Of a stretch of DNA of 54,382 nt, positions 16,441-24,695 are shown one piece after another (the first letter of the stretch is position 1; every line of letters begins with the position of its first letter). A program made the translations under genes and the position numbers. The stretch spans positions 1 to 54,382 of the forward strand of contig NZ_PJRR01000006.1 in assembly GCF_002858865.1 (NCBI RefSeq), read 5' to 3'. This DNA is from Caulobacter vibrioides. Its GTDB lineage: Bacteria; Pseudomonadota; Alphaproteobacteria; Caulobacterales; Caulobacteraceae. The notes beneath the pieces are model-generated. The model had not been told where the DNA came from. It made no database searches and saw only the letters and a program-made list of their open reading frames with translations.

Positions 16441-17244
16441 ATGGCAAAGGGCGAACCCACCCTGTCGGATCAGGTCGAGAACCTTGATCGCCTCACCGAG
16501 CGTGAGCGCGAATGCCTTCGCCTCGTCGACCGCCATATGAGCTCCAAGGAAATCGCGCGCGAGCTTGGCCTGTCCAAGCACACGGTCGACTGGCACCTGG
16601 ACAAGGCTCGCCGTCGCCTGGGCGCGGTCGATCGCTACGATGCGGCGCGGCGGGTTTTCGCGCGCGCTCGTCAGGGGCTAGCCCCCCCTCCGATCGCGTC
16701 GGGGTCCGATCCGATCTGGCTAGGCGCTGAGGCTTTCGCACGCTCTGCTGAGGGCGTTGAGGAAGGAGCCTCCCATGACCCAGCAGACGCCACACACCGA
16801 CCTGACGCCGCGCCAGAAGGACGCCATTGGCAGGGCGGCCCATCTGCGCCGAGAAGTGATGAGCTTTCAACAGGACTGGCCGCGCCTGAACTCGGCCGAC
16901 CTGCTGCCGCCCATCACCTGGAGCGAGCTGGAGCGGCAGCTCAGCAGCCTGTCGGCGACGCCGGTTGGAGCGTCCATGGTTCACGACCTGGTGGCGGCCA
17001 CCCGCAAGCAGGCCACGTTCAAACCCACCGAACTGCTGGTGCGGGAGATCCTGTGCATCGCCAGCGCGGTGATGGACGAGACATTCCCGCCGGACTCCTC
17101 CTCGTCGGACTCGGAGGCGGAAGACCTAACCATCTAAGTCTTCCCCTACGACTAGCCTTCATCGCGACCGTTATGATCGTGACCGCTTTGGCTTTCGGTT
17201 CGATCCTGGCAGGGCTCCACGCGCTCGAAGGTTTGTTCCCCTAG
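16441..17244 (+). CDS. LuxR-type HTH protein with C-terminal membrane segment
   Basis: The N-terminus has a clear LuxR/GerE HTH (LDRLTERERECLRLVDRHMS, then SSKEIARELGLSKHTVDWHL). The C-terminal 35 residues are one hydrophobic helix (LRLAFIATVMIVTALAFGSI). This HTH-plus-membrane-tail layout is familiar in Caulobacter proteins of unknown role. The middle (about residues 112-232) looks non-coding in this frame (rich in R, G, H, P), and a convincing 120-residue gene lies there in another frame. The gene may be intact with an odd linker, or a fusion left by insertion or deletion. The ATG at 16441 fits the domain; an ATG at 16393 has no ribosome site. Confidence 0.55.
   Translation: MAKGEPTLSDQVENLDRLTERERECLRLVDRHMSSKEIARELGLSKHTVDWHLDKARRRLGAVDRYDAARRVFARARQGLAPPPIASGSDPIWLGAEAFARSAEGVEEGASHDPADATHRPDAAPEGRHWQGGPSAPRSDELSTGLAAPELGRPAAAHHLERAGAAAQQPVGDAGWSVHGSRPGGGHPQAGHVQTHRTAGAGDPVHRQRGDGRDIPAGLLLVGLGGGRPNHLSLPLRLAFIATVMIVTALAFGSILAGLHALEGLFP
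16775..17137 (+). CDS. Hypothetical protein nested inside HTH gene
   Basis: 120 residues beginning MTQQTPHTDLTPRQKDAIGR, with an excellent ribosome site (AAGGAG, 6 bases before ATG). Composition is that of a real soluble, mainly helical protein, ending in an acidic serine-rich tail (DSSSSDSEAEDLTI). I recognise no family. It lies wholly inside the longer HTH frame, so at most one of the two readings is normal over this segment; by composition this one is the better. Confidence 0.72.
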   Translation: MTQQTPHTDLTPRQKDAIGRAAHLRREVMSFQQDWPRLNSADLLPPITWSELERQLSSLSATPVGASMVHDLVAATRKQATFKPTELLVREILCIASAVMDETFPPDSSSSDSEAEDLTI

Positions 17245-17379
17245 AGTCCTTTCCGATCTGATCGAACAAATCAGATCGGACCAAAGGGCCCTAATCAGCG
17301 TTCGCCCCGGGAGCTGGGCTTCACCCCGCACATGAACCCTTGCAACGCGCCGACATCGCTCGGCGCGAGGAGACAGCGC

Positions 17380-17724
17380 ATGCTTAAGGAACGTCGCCTG
17401 GCGGCCGAGACCGTGGCCGAAGCTCTGTTCGCCGCCGAGAAGGCCATCGACGCGGCCATCACCCAGACCGCCGCCCTGGCGGGTCTGATGCCCGCCACCC
17501 GCCAGTCCGCCAACCTTTCGGCCGTCGTCGGCCAGGAGGCGCTGATGGGCGCGATCGAAACGATGCAGGCCCTGGCCCTGGCCCGCCAGAACATCGTGGC
17601 CACCCACAAGCAGCTGTCGATCGCCCAGCACGACATCGGCCTGGGCGCGGTGTCCTTCGGCACGGGCGGCGAGAAGCCCAAGGCGCCGCCGTCCGGTCGC
17701 CTGGCCGTGGTCGACGCGGCCTGA
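17380..17724 (+). CDS. Conserved hypothetical protein, helical
   Basis: 114 residues starting MLKERRLAAETVAEALFAAE; ATG preceded by GAGGAG. Almost entirely helix-forming and alanine-rich, with no signal peptide or membrane segment and no recognised domain. An intrinsic terminator follows, so it is the last gene of its unit. The upstream in-frame ATG at 17332 lacks a ribosome site. Confidence 0.75.
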   Translation: MLKERRLAAETVAEALFAAEKAIDAAITQTAALAGLMPATRQSANLSAVVGQEALMGAIETMQALALARQNIVATHKQLSIAQHDIGLGAVSFGTGGEKPKAPPSGRLAVVDAA

Positions 17725-17733
17725 ACCTCTGCG

Positions 17734-17765
17734 CTCCCCTCCGACACCGTCGGAGGGGAGTTGCA
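17734..17765 (+). terminator. Strong hairpin terminator
   Basis: Perfect 12-bp stem CTCCCCTCCGAC / GTCGGAGGGGAG with a 3-base loop, followed by TTGCAATT. The T-run is short, but the hairpin immediately follows the gene. Confidence 0.7.
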
Positions 17766-17795
17766 ATTCCGCGCCCAGGGTTCAACCTGTCGGCG

Positions 17796-18245
17796 ATGAC
17801 CTTCGGCGCGCTCTACCAATGGGCCAATCTGGTGGCCCTGCTGCTCTCGACCGGCGTCGCCCTTTGGCGCGGACGCTGGCCGGAACGGGCGGCCGCCACC
17901 GCAATGATCCTGGCCTGGTCGGCCAGCGCGGTCCTGCACAACGCTGACCAGCTCCATGGCCCCCAGGGCCTGATTATGGCGGTCGACCTCGCCCTTTTTC
18001 TGGTGCTGCTGAGCATCGCGCTGAAATCGGATCGCTGGTGGCCGATGTGGGCCTGCGCGTTCCACGCACTTACGGTCGTGCTGGCCCTGGCCATGCTGGC
18101 CGACCCCAGGGTCTGGAGCCGCTCGGGCTTCATCGCCAGCGGCGTGTTCAGCTACCTGACCATGCTGTCCCTGTTCCTCGGCGCGCTGGGTCAGAAGCCC
18201 GGCGGCAAGCCGCCAGCGCCTGACGCCGCGTCACGGCTGACATAG
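17796..18245 (+). CDS. Small integral membrane protein
   Basis: 149 residues with four or five hydrophobic helices (LYQWANLVALLLSTGVAL; AAATAMILAWSASAVLHNA; GLIMAVDLALFLVLLSIAL; CAFHALTVVLALAMLA; GVFSYLTMLSLFLGALG). No family recognised. It ends 44 bases before the thiolase gene, on the same strand. Confidence 0.75.
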   Translation: MTFGALYQWANLVALLLSTGVALWRGRWPERAAATAMILAWSASAVLHNADQLHGPQGLIMAVDLALFLVLLSIALKSDRWWPMWACAFHALTVVLALAMLADPRVWSRSGFIASGVFSYLTMLSLFLGALGQKPGGKPPAPDAASRLT

Positions 18246-18289
18246 TCTCTGGCGCCTGTTTTTCTCCCGCCAACCAAGAGGAGGAACTG

Positions 18290-19462
18290 ATGGGCGAAGC
18301 CTATATCGTGGCGGCCGCGCGCACGGCCGGCGGGCGCAAGGGCGGACGGGTCTCGGGCTGGCATCCGGCCGATCTGGCGGGCGAGGTGCTGAACGCCCTG
18401 GTCGACCGCAGCGGCGCCGATCCGGCTCTGATTGAGGACGTGATCATGGGCTGCGTGGGCCAGGTGGGCGAGCAGGCCATCAACATCGCCCGCAACGCGG
18501 TGCTGGCGTCCAAGCTGCCCGAGAGCGTACCGGCCACCTCGGTCGACCGCCAGTGCGGCTCGTCCCAGCAGTCGATCCACTTCGCCGCCGCCACCGTGAT
18601 GTCGGGCGCGATGGACATCGTCATCGCCGCCGGCGTCGAGAGCATGAGCCGCGTGCCGATGGGCCTGTCGTCGGCCCTGCCCTACAAGAACGGTTTTGGA
18701 ACCTACAAGAGCCCCCGCATGGAGGAGCGCTATCCGGGGATCCAGTTCAGCCAGTTCGCCGGCGCCGAGATGCTGGCCAAGAAGTACGACCTGTCGCGCG
18801 AGCAGCTGGACGCCTTCGCTCTGGCCAGCCACCAGCGCGCCATGGCCGCGACCAAGGGCGGCAAGTTCGCCGCCGAGATCGTTCCGATTAAGGTGACCCT
18901 GCCCGACGGCTCGGTTGAGACCCACGACGCCGACGAGGGCATCCGCTGGGACGCCACGATGGAGTCGATCGGCGGCGTGAAGCTGCTCAGCGAAGACGGC
19001 CGCCTGACCGCCGCCACCTCCAGCCAGATCTGCGACGGCGCGGCCGGCGTGATGATCGTCAACGAGCGCGGCCTGAAGGCCCTGGGCGTCCAGCCCCTGG
19101 CCCGCATCCACCACATGACCGTCATCGGCCATGACCCGGTGATCATGCTGGAGGCCCCGATCCCGGCCACCCAGAAGGCGCTGGAGCGGGCCGGCATGAA
19201 GATCGACGACATCGACCTCTACGAGGTCAACGAGGCCTTCGCTTCGGTGCCGACCGCCTGGATGCAGGTGACCGGCGGCGATCCGGACAAGCTGAACGTC
19301 AACGGCGGCGCCATCGCCCTTGGGCACCCGCTGGGCGGCTCGGGCGCCAAGCTGATGACCACCCTGGTCCATGCCCTGAAGGACCGCGGCGCGCGCTATG
19401 GCCTGCAGACCATGTGCGAAGGCGGCGGCCTGGCGAACGTGACGATCGTCGAGCGGCTTTGA
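18290..19462 (+). CDS. Acetyl-CoA acetyltransferase (thiolase family)
   Basis: 390 residues, full thiolase length. Nucleophilic Cys89 in VDRQCGSSQQS, His346 in ALGHPLGGSG, and Cys376 in TMCEGGGLAN form the catalytic set. The enzyme condenses or cleaves acyl-CoA with acetyl-CoA. AGGAGG precedes the ATG. Thiolases with the variant CGSSQQS centre are often steroid- or fatty-acid-degradative rather than PhaA; substrate range is undetermined. Neighbours give no pathway. Confidence 0.92.
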   Translation: MGEAYIVAAARTAGGRKGGRVSGWHPADLAGEVLNALVDRSGADPALIEDVIMGCVGQVGEQAINIARNAVLASKLPESVPATSVDRQCGSSQQSIHFAAATVMSGAMDIVIAAGVESMSRVPMGLSSALPYKNGFGTYKSPRMEERYPGIQFSQFAGAEMLAKKYDLSREQLDAFALASHQRAMAATKGGKFAAEIVPIKVTLPDGSVETHDADEGIRWDATMESIGGVKLLSEDGRLTAATSSQICDGAAGVMIVNERGLKALGVQPLARIHHMTVIGHDPVIMLEAPIPATQKALERAGMKIDDIDLYEVNEAFASVPTAWMQVTGGDPDKLNVNGGAIALGHPLGGSGAKLMTTLVHALKDRGARYGLQTMCEGGGLANVTIVERL

Positions 19463-19467
19463 TTTCC

Positions 19468-19590
19468 CCTTCTCCCCTTGCGGGAGAAGGTGTCATCCGC
19501 AGGATGACGGATGAGGGGTGGCTCCGGCGCCGCCGAGAAACCCCTCACCCGACCGCCTTCGGCGGCCACCCTCTCCCGCAAGGGGAGAGG
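19468..19590. repeat. Intergenic palindromic repeat, family 2 copy 2
   Basis: Same architecture as 4105-4225: outer arms with CTCCCCTTGCGGGAG and inner TGAGGGGT / ACCCCTCA arms. It ends 16 bases before the GST start codon and so may supply part of its leader. Confidence 0.75.
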
Positions 19591-19606
19591 GATTGGAGAA
19601 GCCCCC

Positions 19607-20239
19607 ATGATCACCCTCTGGCACTGCCGTGACGCCCGCTCCTTCCGCCCGCTGTGGGCGCTGGAGGAGCTGGAGCTGCCCTACGACCTGAAGCTCCTGC
19701 CCTTCCCGCCGCGCTTCCTGGCGCGGGAATATCTGGACGAGAACCCGCTGGGCACCATCCCGCTGCTGGTCGACGGCGACACGCGGATGACCGAGTCCTC
19801 GGCGATGATCGAGTATCTGTCGATGCGCCACGGCGGCGGACACCTCTCGGTCCGTCCCGAGGAGCCGGGCTACGGCGCCTATCTGAACGGCCTGCTGTTT
19901 GGCGAGGCCACCCTGACCTTCCCCCAGACCCTGGTGCTGCGCTACACGCGGCTTGAGCCCGAAGAGCGCCGCCAGCCGCAGGTCGCGGCCGACTATGCGC
20001 GCTGGTTCCTGGCCCGGCTGCGGGGCGTTGAGACCCTTCTGGAGCGCGCGCCCTTCGTCGCCGCCGATCGCTTCACCGGCGCCGACATCTCGGTGGCCTA
20101 TGCCCTGCTGCTGGCTCAGTCGCTGAAGCTGGACAGCGACTTCCCGCCGGCCGTGGCCGCCTACTGGGCCCGCATGCGCGAGCGGCCGGCCTTCCTGCGC
20201 GCCCAGGTCGCCCAGCAGGACGGGCCGCCCAGCGTTTAG
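19607..20239 (+). CDS. Glutathione S-transferase family protein
   Basis: 210 residues: N-terminal thioredoxin-fold domain (ITLWHCRDARSFRPLWALEE; cis-proline in GTIPLLVDG; glutathione-binding ESSAMIEYL), then the all-helical C-terminal domain (FTGADISVAYALLLA). A GGAG ribosome site just after the repeat supports the ATG at 19607. Substrate unknown. Confidence 0.9.
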   Translation: MITLWHCRDARSFRPLWALEELELPYDLKLLPFPPRFLAREYLDENPLGTIPLLVDGDTRMTESSAMIEYLSMRHGGGHLSVRPEEPGYGAYLNGLLFGEATLTFPQTLVLRYTRLEPEERRQPQVAADYARWFLARLRGVETLLERAPFVAADRFTGADISVAYALLLAQSLKLDSDFPPAVAAYWARMRERPAFLRAQVAQQDGPPSV

Positions 20240-20398
20240 CCGCCCCTACCCCCGCAAGGCCTGGGTCACGATCCGCGCGCAGGGAGCAGGACGGGCGAAC
20301 AAGGGCCGGGACATCACCCCGGGCAACCCGTATCGTTCTGGCTGGGACCATAATCATGACCCTGCGCGTTGAACGCAGGCTGAAGGGGAGAAACGCCG

Positions 20399-21727
20399 AT
20401 GCGTCGACAGGTTCGCGAAATCTTGATCATCGGCGCGGCGGCCTGCGCCCTCGCCGCCTGCGGCCAAAGCCCGGGCCAACAGAACACGACGGTCGGCTAC
20501 GGTCCCAACCCGACCCTGCCAGAACCCAGCCGGACCCTGCTGCCGACGGTCAAGATCTCGGAGGTCGTCGGCTGGTCCAACGACGCCAAACCGCGCGCGC
20601 CGGCCGGCTTTGAGGTGCAGCCCTTCGCGACGGGGCTTGATCATCCGCGCTGGCTGCTGGTCCTGCCCAACGGCGACGTGCTGGTGGCCGAAAGCAACAA
20701 GCCCGCCCGCAAGGACAAGCCCAAGGGCCTGCGCGCCTTCGCCGAGTCGATGCTGATGAAGAAGGCCGGCGCGGGCGCGCCCAGCGCCGACCGGATCAGC
20801 CTGCTGCGCGACCAGGACGGCGACGGCATCGCCGACCTGAAGACCCCGTTCCTGGTCAATCTGCACTCGCCGTTCGGCATGGCCCTGATGGGCAGCACCC
20901 TCTACGTCGCCAACGCCGACGCCATCGTCGCCTTCCCCTACACCGAGGGCGCGACGACGATCTCCGCGGCGCCCCGCAAGATCGCCGACCTGCCCGGCGG
21001 GCCGCTCAATCACCACTGGACCAAAAACATCATCGCCAGCCCGGACGGGACCAAGCTCTACGCGGCCGTCGGCTCCAACAGCAATGTCGGCGAGAACGGC
21101 ATGGAGAACGAGGTCGACCGCGCCGCGATCCTCGAGGTCGACCTGGCCACGGGCAAGAAGCGGGTGTTCGCCTCGGGCCTGCGCAACCCCGTGGGCCTGT
21201 CGTGGAACCCGGCCAATGGCCAGCTGTGGACCTCGGTCAATGAGCGCGACGAGCTGGGCAATGACCTGGTGCCCGACTACATGACCTCGGTCCGCGACGG
21301 GGGCTTCTATGGCTGGCCCTACAGCTATTTCGGCCAGACCCTCGACACGCGGATCAAGGACAAGGACCGTCGCCCTGACCTCGTCGCGCGCGCCATCGTC
21401 CCCGACTACGCCCTGGGCGCCCACACCGCCTCGCTGGGGCTGAGCTTCTATACCGGCGCCAGCTTCCCGGCCCGCTACAAGGACGGCGTGTTCGTCGGCC
21501 AGCACGGCTCGTGGAACCGCAATCCGCAGGCCGGCTACAAGGTGGTGTTCATCCCCTTCAGCGGCGGCAAGCCGGCGGGCGGGGTCGAGGACTTTCTGAC
21601 GGGCTTCCTGAACGCGGAAGGCAAGGCTCAGGGACGGCCGGTGGGGGTGACGGTCGACAACGACGGCGCGCTGCTGGTGGCCGATGACGTCGGCGACGTG
21701 GTCTGGCGGGTCAGCGCGGGGCGGTAG
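20399..21727 (+). CDS. PQQ-type sugar/sorbosone dehydrogenase, lipoprotein
   Basis: 442 residues. Lipoprotein signal with lipobox LAAC (ACALAACGQ), so anchored in the periplasm. A six-bladed soluble-glucose/sorbosone-dehydrogenase propeller follows: LDHPRWLLVLPNGDVLVAE, FASGLRNPVGLSWNP, GFYGWPYSYFG, FVGQHGSWNR and NDGALLVADDVGDVVWRV are family landmarks. It probably oxidises an aldose or sorbosone with PQQ. Start MRRQVRE follows GGGGAGAAACGCCG. Confidence 0.88.
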   Translation: MRRQVREILIIGAAACALAACGQSPGQQNTTVGYGPNPTLPEPSRTLLPTVKISEVVGWSNDAKPRAPAGFEVQPFATGLDHPRWLLVLPNGDVLVAESNKPARKDKPKGLRAFAESMLMKKAGAGAPSADRISLLRDQDGDGIADLKTPFLVNLHSPFGMALMGSTLYVANADAIVAFPYTEGATTISAAPRKIADLPGGPLNHHWTKNIIASPDGTKLYAAVGSNSNVGENGMENEVDRAAILEVDLATGKKRVFASGLRNPVGLSWNPANGQLWTSVNERDELGNDLVPDYMTSVRDGGFYGWPYSYFGQTLDTRIKDKDRRPDLVARAIVPDYALGAHTASLGLSFYTGASFPARYKDGVFVGQHGSWNRNPQAGYKVVFIPFSGGKPAGGVEDFLTGFLNAEGKAQGRPVGVTVDNDGALLVADDVGDVVWRVSAGR

Positions 21728-21881
21728 GTTTAGCCTTGCGCCGTCATCCCGCGCTTGATGCGCGGGTAGGCGACGGAATGAAGTTCTGGTCTGGGTGGTG
21801 AGAAGACCTTCAGGACGATAGTTTAACCGGGAAGAGTAATGCTCTAGCCCCTTTTCAAGCTTACACCACCGAGGAACGGCG

Positions 21882-22283
21882 ATGGCTGCGCCGGCACGCA
21901 CGTACATTCGGTTCGTCTGCTATCAGACCGTAGAATCTCAGCGGCAGCGGCTCGGCCTCTTTCAAGCTCTGGATCATGCGCGTGAAAGCGACTTCGCGCC
22001 GTCATGGGCGCTGAAGGAGATTGGTGAGATCTATGGATGGTTCAAGAAGAACTTGGCAGTGCCCGGCCAGTTCTCGCGCGGGGGCTGGAAGGGTCGCGGT
22101 CAGCCAGGCCTGTCTTGGTTCAAGCCCGCAGCGACCGAGCATATTCGCCAGATGCACCGCCTAAAGCTGGCTCTCGAGGCCTGCGGCGTACACGTCGATC
22201 TTCTCACCACCCGGGATCCAGGCGAAATCATCTGGCAGGATCAGCACCAGTTGGTCGCGGAGCCAGGCGCACGCAAATTCTAA
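21882..22283 (+). CDS. Hypothetical protein
   Basis: 133 residues beginning MAAPARTYIRFVCYQTVESQ, preceded by GAGGA. No signal peptide or membrane segment. Aromatic-rich centre (EIGEIYGWFKKNL) and an ILTTRDPGEIIWQD-like C-terminal segment (LLTTRDPGEIIWQDQ) suggest a folded soluble domain. I do not recognise the family. Confidence 0.72.
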   Translation: MAAPARTYIRFVCYQTVESQRQRLGLFQALDHARESDFAPSWALKEIGEIYGWFKKNLAVPGQFSRGGWKGRGQPGLSWFKPAATEHIRQMHRLKLALEACGVHVDLLTTRDPGEIIWQDQHQLVAEPGARKF

Positions 22284-22595
22284 TGGCCGCCTGCATCTGC
22301 AAAACCCGACCTCCCCGGCGAATGCCGGGGTCCAGATCGAACCCACTCACGCTTATCCTTTCAGCGCGGAGCCAGGGCGCGTCATCCCCAGACGTTCCGG
22401 ATGAATCTGGGCCCCGGCATTCGCCGGGGAGGTCGGGATAGAAGGACGTTAAGCTGACTATCTGAACGTCCCCTCCGGGTCGGAAGCGAGCTCAAGCCAC
22501 TCTCCAGAAACCAGACCCTTCCCCCCGCCCCAAAGGGAAACTTGCGTAACAAGACTGACTAGCCGTAAGCTCCGTTCAAACAGGAGGATCCGCCC
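22284..22595. other. Intergenic region upstream of carotenoid oxygenase
   Basis: 312 bases containing the palindromic repeat at 22305-22437 and, after it, about 150 bases with the leader of the oxygenase gene (AGGAGG site). No gene or clear promoter was identified. Confidence 0.55.
22305..22437. repeat. Intergenic palindromic repeat, family 3 copy 1
   Basis: Outer arms of about 26 bases are a perfect inverted repeat (CCCGACCTCCCCGGCGAATG ... and its complement). Both arms continue with GATC- or GATGAATCTGGGCC-like inner sequence. The second copy is at 32942-33076. Confidence 0.8.
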
Positions 22596-24047
22596 ATGAA
22601 AGTCGAACGCCTGCCGCCCGTGCGGACCTCGCTGGGGCCGACCAACCACCCGTACATGACCGGCCCGTGGACGCCGCAGCACGAGGAGGTCAACGCCTGG
22701 GACCTGGAGGTGCTGGAGGGCGCGATCCCGGCCGACCTGGACGGCGTCTATCTGCGCAACACCGAAAACCCGGTGCATGACCCGATCGGCCGCTACCACC
22801 CGTTCGACGGCGACGGCATGATCCACCAGATCGAGTTCAAGGGCGGCGCGGCGACCTATCGTAACCGCTTTGTCCGCACCCGCTGCTTCGAGGCCGAGCA
22901 GGAGGTCAATGAGGGCCTGTGGGGCGGCCTGATGGACGGCCCCGGCGTCTCCAAGCGTCCGGGCTTCGGCGCCCACGGGGCGTTGAAGGACAGCGCCAGC
23001 ACTGACATCGTCGTCCATAACGGCGAGGCCATCGCCACCTTCTACCAGTGCGGCGAGGCCTATCGGCTGGATCCGCTGACCCTGGAAAACCTGGGCGTCG
23101 CCAGCTGGGCGCCGCTGGAGGGCGTCTCGGCCCACCCGAAGGTCGACGAGGCCACGGGCGAGCTGATGTTCTTCAACTACTCCAAGGCCTGGCCCTACAT
23201 GCACTATGGCGTGGTGGGGCCGGACGGGAAGCGTAGGCTCTATCAGGGCGTGCCGCTGCCGGGGCCGCGCCTGCCGCACGACATGGCGTTCTCGTCCAAG
23301 TACGCGATCCTCAACGACCTGCCGGTGTTCTGGGACCAGGAGCTGATGGCCCGCGACATCCATGCGGTGCGCCTGCACAAGGGCATACCGAGCCGCTTTG
23401 CCCTGGTGCCGCGCGAGGGCGGCGAGCCGCGCTGGTTCGAGGCCGAGCCGACCTATGTTCTGCATTGGCTCAATGCGTATGAAGACGGCGACGAGGTGGT
23501 GCTGGACGGCTACTTCCAGGAAAAGCCGATCCCCCGCCCGCTGGAAGGCGCCCCCGACGGCCACGGCCACCTGATGGCCTATCTGGACGAGCACAGCTTC
23601 CTGCCCAAGCTGCACCGCTGGCGCTTCAACCTGAAGACCGGTGAGACGACCGAGAAGCACCTGGACGACCGGGTGCTGGAGTTCGGCATGTTCAATCAGA
23701 AATACGCCGGCAAGCCCTATCGCTACGCCTATTCCACCACCGCCAAGCCGGGCTGGTTCCTGTTCAACGGCTTCGTCAAGCACGACCTGGAAACCGGCGA
23801 GAGCTGGTCGATCGCCCTGCCCGAAGGCCGCTACGCCAGCGAGGCGCCGTTCGCGCCCAAGGTCGGCGCGGTCGACGAGGATGACGGCTATCTGGTCAGC
23901 TTCATCATCGACGAAAACAAGGGCGCGTCCGAGTGCCTGATCGTCGACGCCAAGCGCTTCGAGGTCGTCTGCCGCATCGCCCTGCCCCACAAGCTGAGCA
24001 GCGGCACCCACAGCGTCTGGGCGGGACGCGAGATGCTGCGGGGTTAG
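22596..24047 (+). CDS. Carotenoid cleavage oxygenase family protein
   Basis: 483-residue non-haem iron oxygenase of the RPE65/CCO/lignostilbene-dioxygenase family. The iron-binding histidines are placed in VSAHPKVD, PGPRLPHDMAFS, a middle-region histidine (TYVLHWLNAYEDGDEVVLDG) and the C-terminal GTHSVWAG. Landmarks YLRNTENPV and YHPFDGDGMIH match the N-terminal blade. AGGAGG precedes the ATG. The substrate could be an apocarotenoid or a stilbene-type lignin fragment; the sequence does not decide. Confidence 0.9.
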   Translation: MKVERLPPVRTSLGPTNHPYMTGPWTPQHEEVNAWDLEVLEGAIPADLDGVYLRNTENPVHDPIGRYHPFDGDGMIHQIEFKGGAATYRNRFVRTRCFEAEQEVNEGLWGGLMDGPGVSKRPGFGAHGALKDSASTDIVVHNGEAIATFYQCGEAYRLDPLTLENLGVASWAPLEGVSAHPKVDEATGELMFFNYSKAWPYMHYGVVGPDGKRRLYQGVPLPGPRLPHDMAFSSKYAILNDLPVFWDQELMARDIHAVRLHKGIPSRFALVPREGGEPRWFEAEPTYVLHWLNAYEDGDEVVLDGYFQEKPIPRPLEGAPDGHGHLMAYLDEHSFLPKLHRWRFNLKTGETTEKHLDDRVLEFGMFNQKYAGKPYRYAYSTTAKPGWFLFNGFVKHDLETGESWSIALPEGRYASEAPFAPKVGAVDEDDGYLVSFIIDENKGASECLIVDAKRFEVVCRIALPHKLSSGTHSVWAGREMLRG

Positions 24048-24054
24048 GCTCACC

Positions 24055-24097
24055 TGTCATCCCGGCTCGGCGCGCTTCGCGCTTGGCCGGGATGACA
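24055..24097. repeat. GTCATCCCGG palindromic repeat, family 4 copy 1
   Basis: Inverted arms TGTCATCCCGGC / GCCGGGATGACA around a short GC-rich centre. Further copies are at 26079-26180, 27203-27255, 28372-28485 and 29505-29604. Confidence 0.75.
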
Positions 24098-24145
24098 AGA
24101 TTTATGGTTAATCGCCCCTTTACCCGGCGGGGCTAGGATTGCGCC

Positions 24146-24469
24146 ATGCGCCGCGTCCTGCTCGCCCTGCTGGTCCTGACGACAGCCGCGCCGGCCCTGG
24201 CCGGTCAGGCGAGGATTCCCACCGCGCCCAAGCCCAAGCCCGCCGCCGTGGCCCAGACGCCGATCGCCACGCCGAGCTTCGTCCTGCCCGCGCCGATCCC
24301 GCTGGCCGTGGGACGTCCCGGCGGCGATGTCACCCAGTGCAAGGCCACCTGCGCGCGGACGCTCTATTTCTGTCATTCCGCCGGTGACGACGACAGCTGC
24401 GGCGGCCGCTGGGCCCAGTGCAACGCCGCCTGCACGGCGACGTACTCGCCGGCGCGGGTTGGGCGGTAG
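24146..24469 (+). CDS. Small secreted cysteine-rich protein
   Basis: 107 residues. Signal peptide MRRVLLALLVLTTAAPALAG, a proline-rich spacer (about 20-55), and a compact C-terminal domain with six cysteines (QCKATCARTLYFC ... SCGGRWAQCNAAC), presumably three disulfides in the periplasm. No family recognised. The spacing C-x3-C-x6-C and C-x6-C-x3-C is mirror-like. Confidence 0.75.
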   Translation: MRRVLLALLVLTTAAPALAGQARIPTAPKPKPAAVAQTPIATPSFVLPAPIPLAVGRPGGDVTQCKATCARTLYFCHSAGDDDSCGGRWAQCNAACTATYSPARVGR

Positions 24470-24476
24470 GGCGAAA

Positions 24477-24608
24477 GCGCCCCCTCCGTCTCGTCGCTTC
24501 GCGCCGAGCCACCTCCCCCGCTTCGCAAGGGAGGAAGACATGTTTCCCCTCCTGCCCCGCTCGCGGGGGAGGTGGCGCGCGGCGAAAGCCGCGTGACGGA
24601 GGGGGCGC
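24477..24608. repeat. Intergenic palindromic repeat, family 5
   Basis: Perfect 14-bp end arms GCGCCCCCTCCGTC / GACGGAGGGGGCGC, with internal CCACCTCCCCCGC / GCGGGGGAGGTGG arms. It occupies the space between the cysteine-rich protein and the monooxygenase. Only one full copy was seen in the window. Confidence 0.72.
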
Positions 24609-24695
24609 TACCCACGCCCCTTCCGCAACGGCCGCTTGCCGCATCGCATAACGCTGATACGCTCACCTGAACAACGATAAGTCAGAGGGCGGGAC

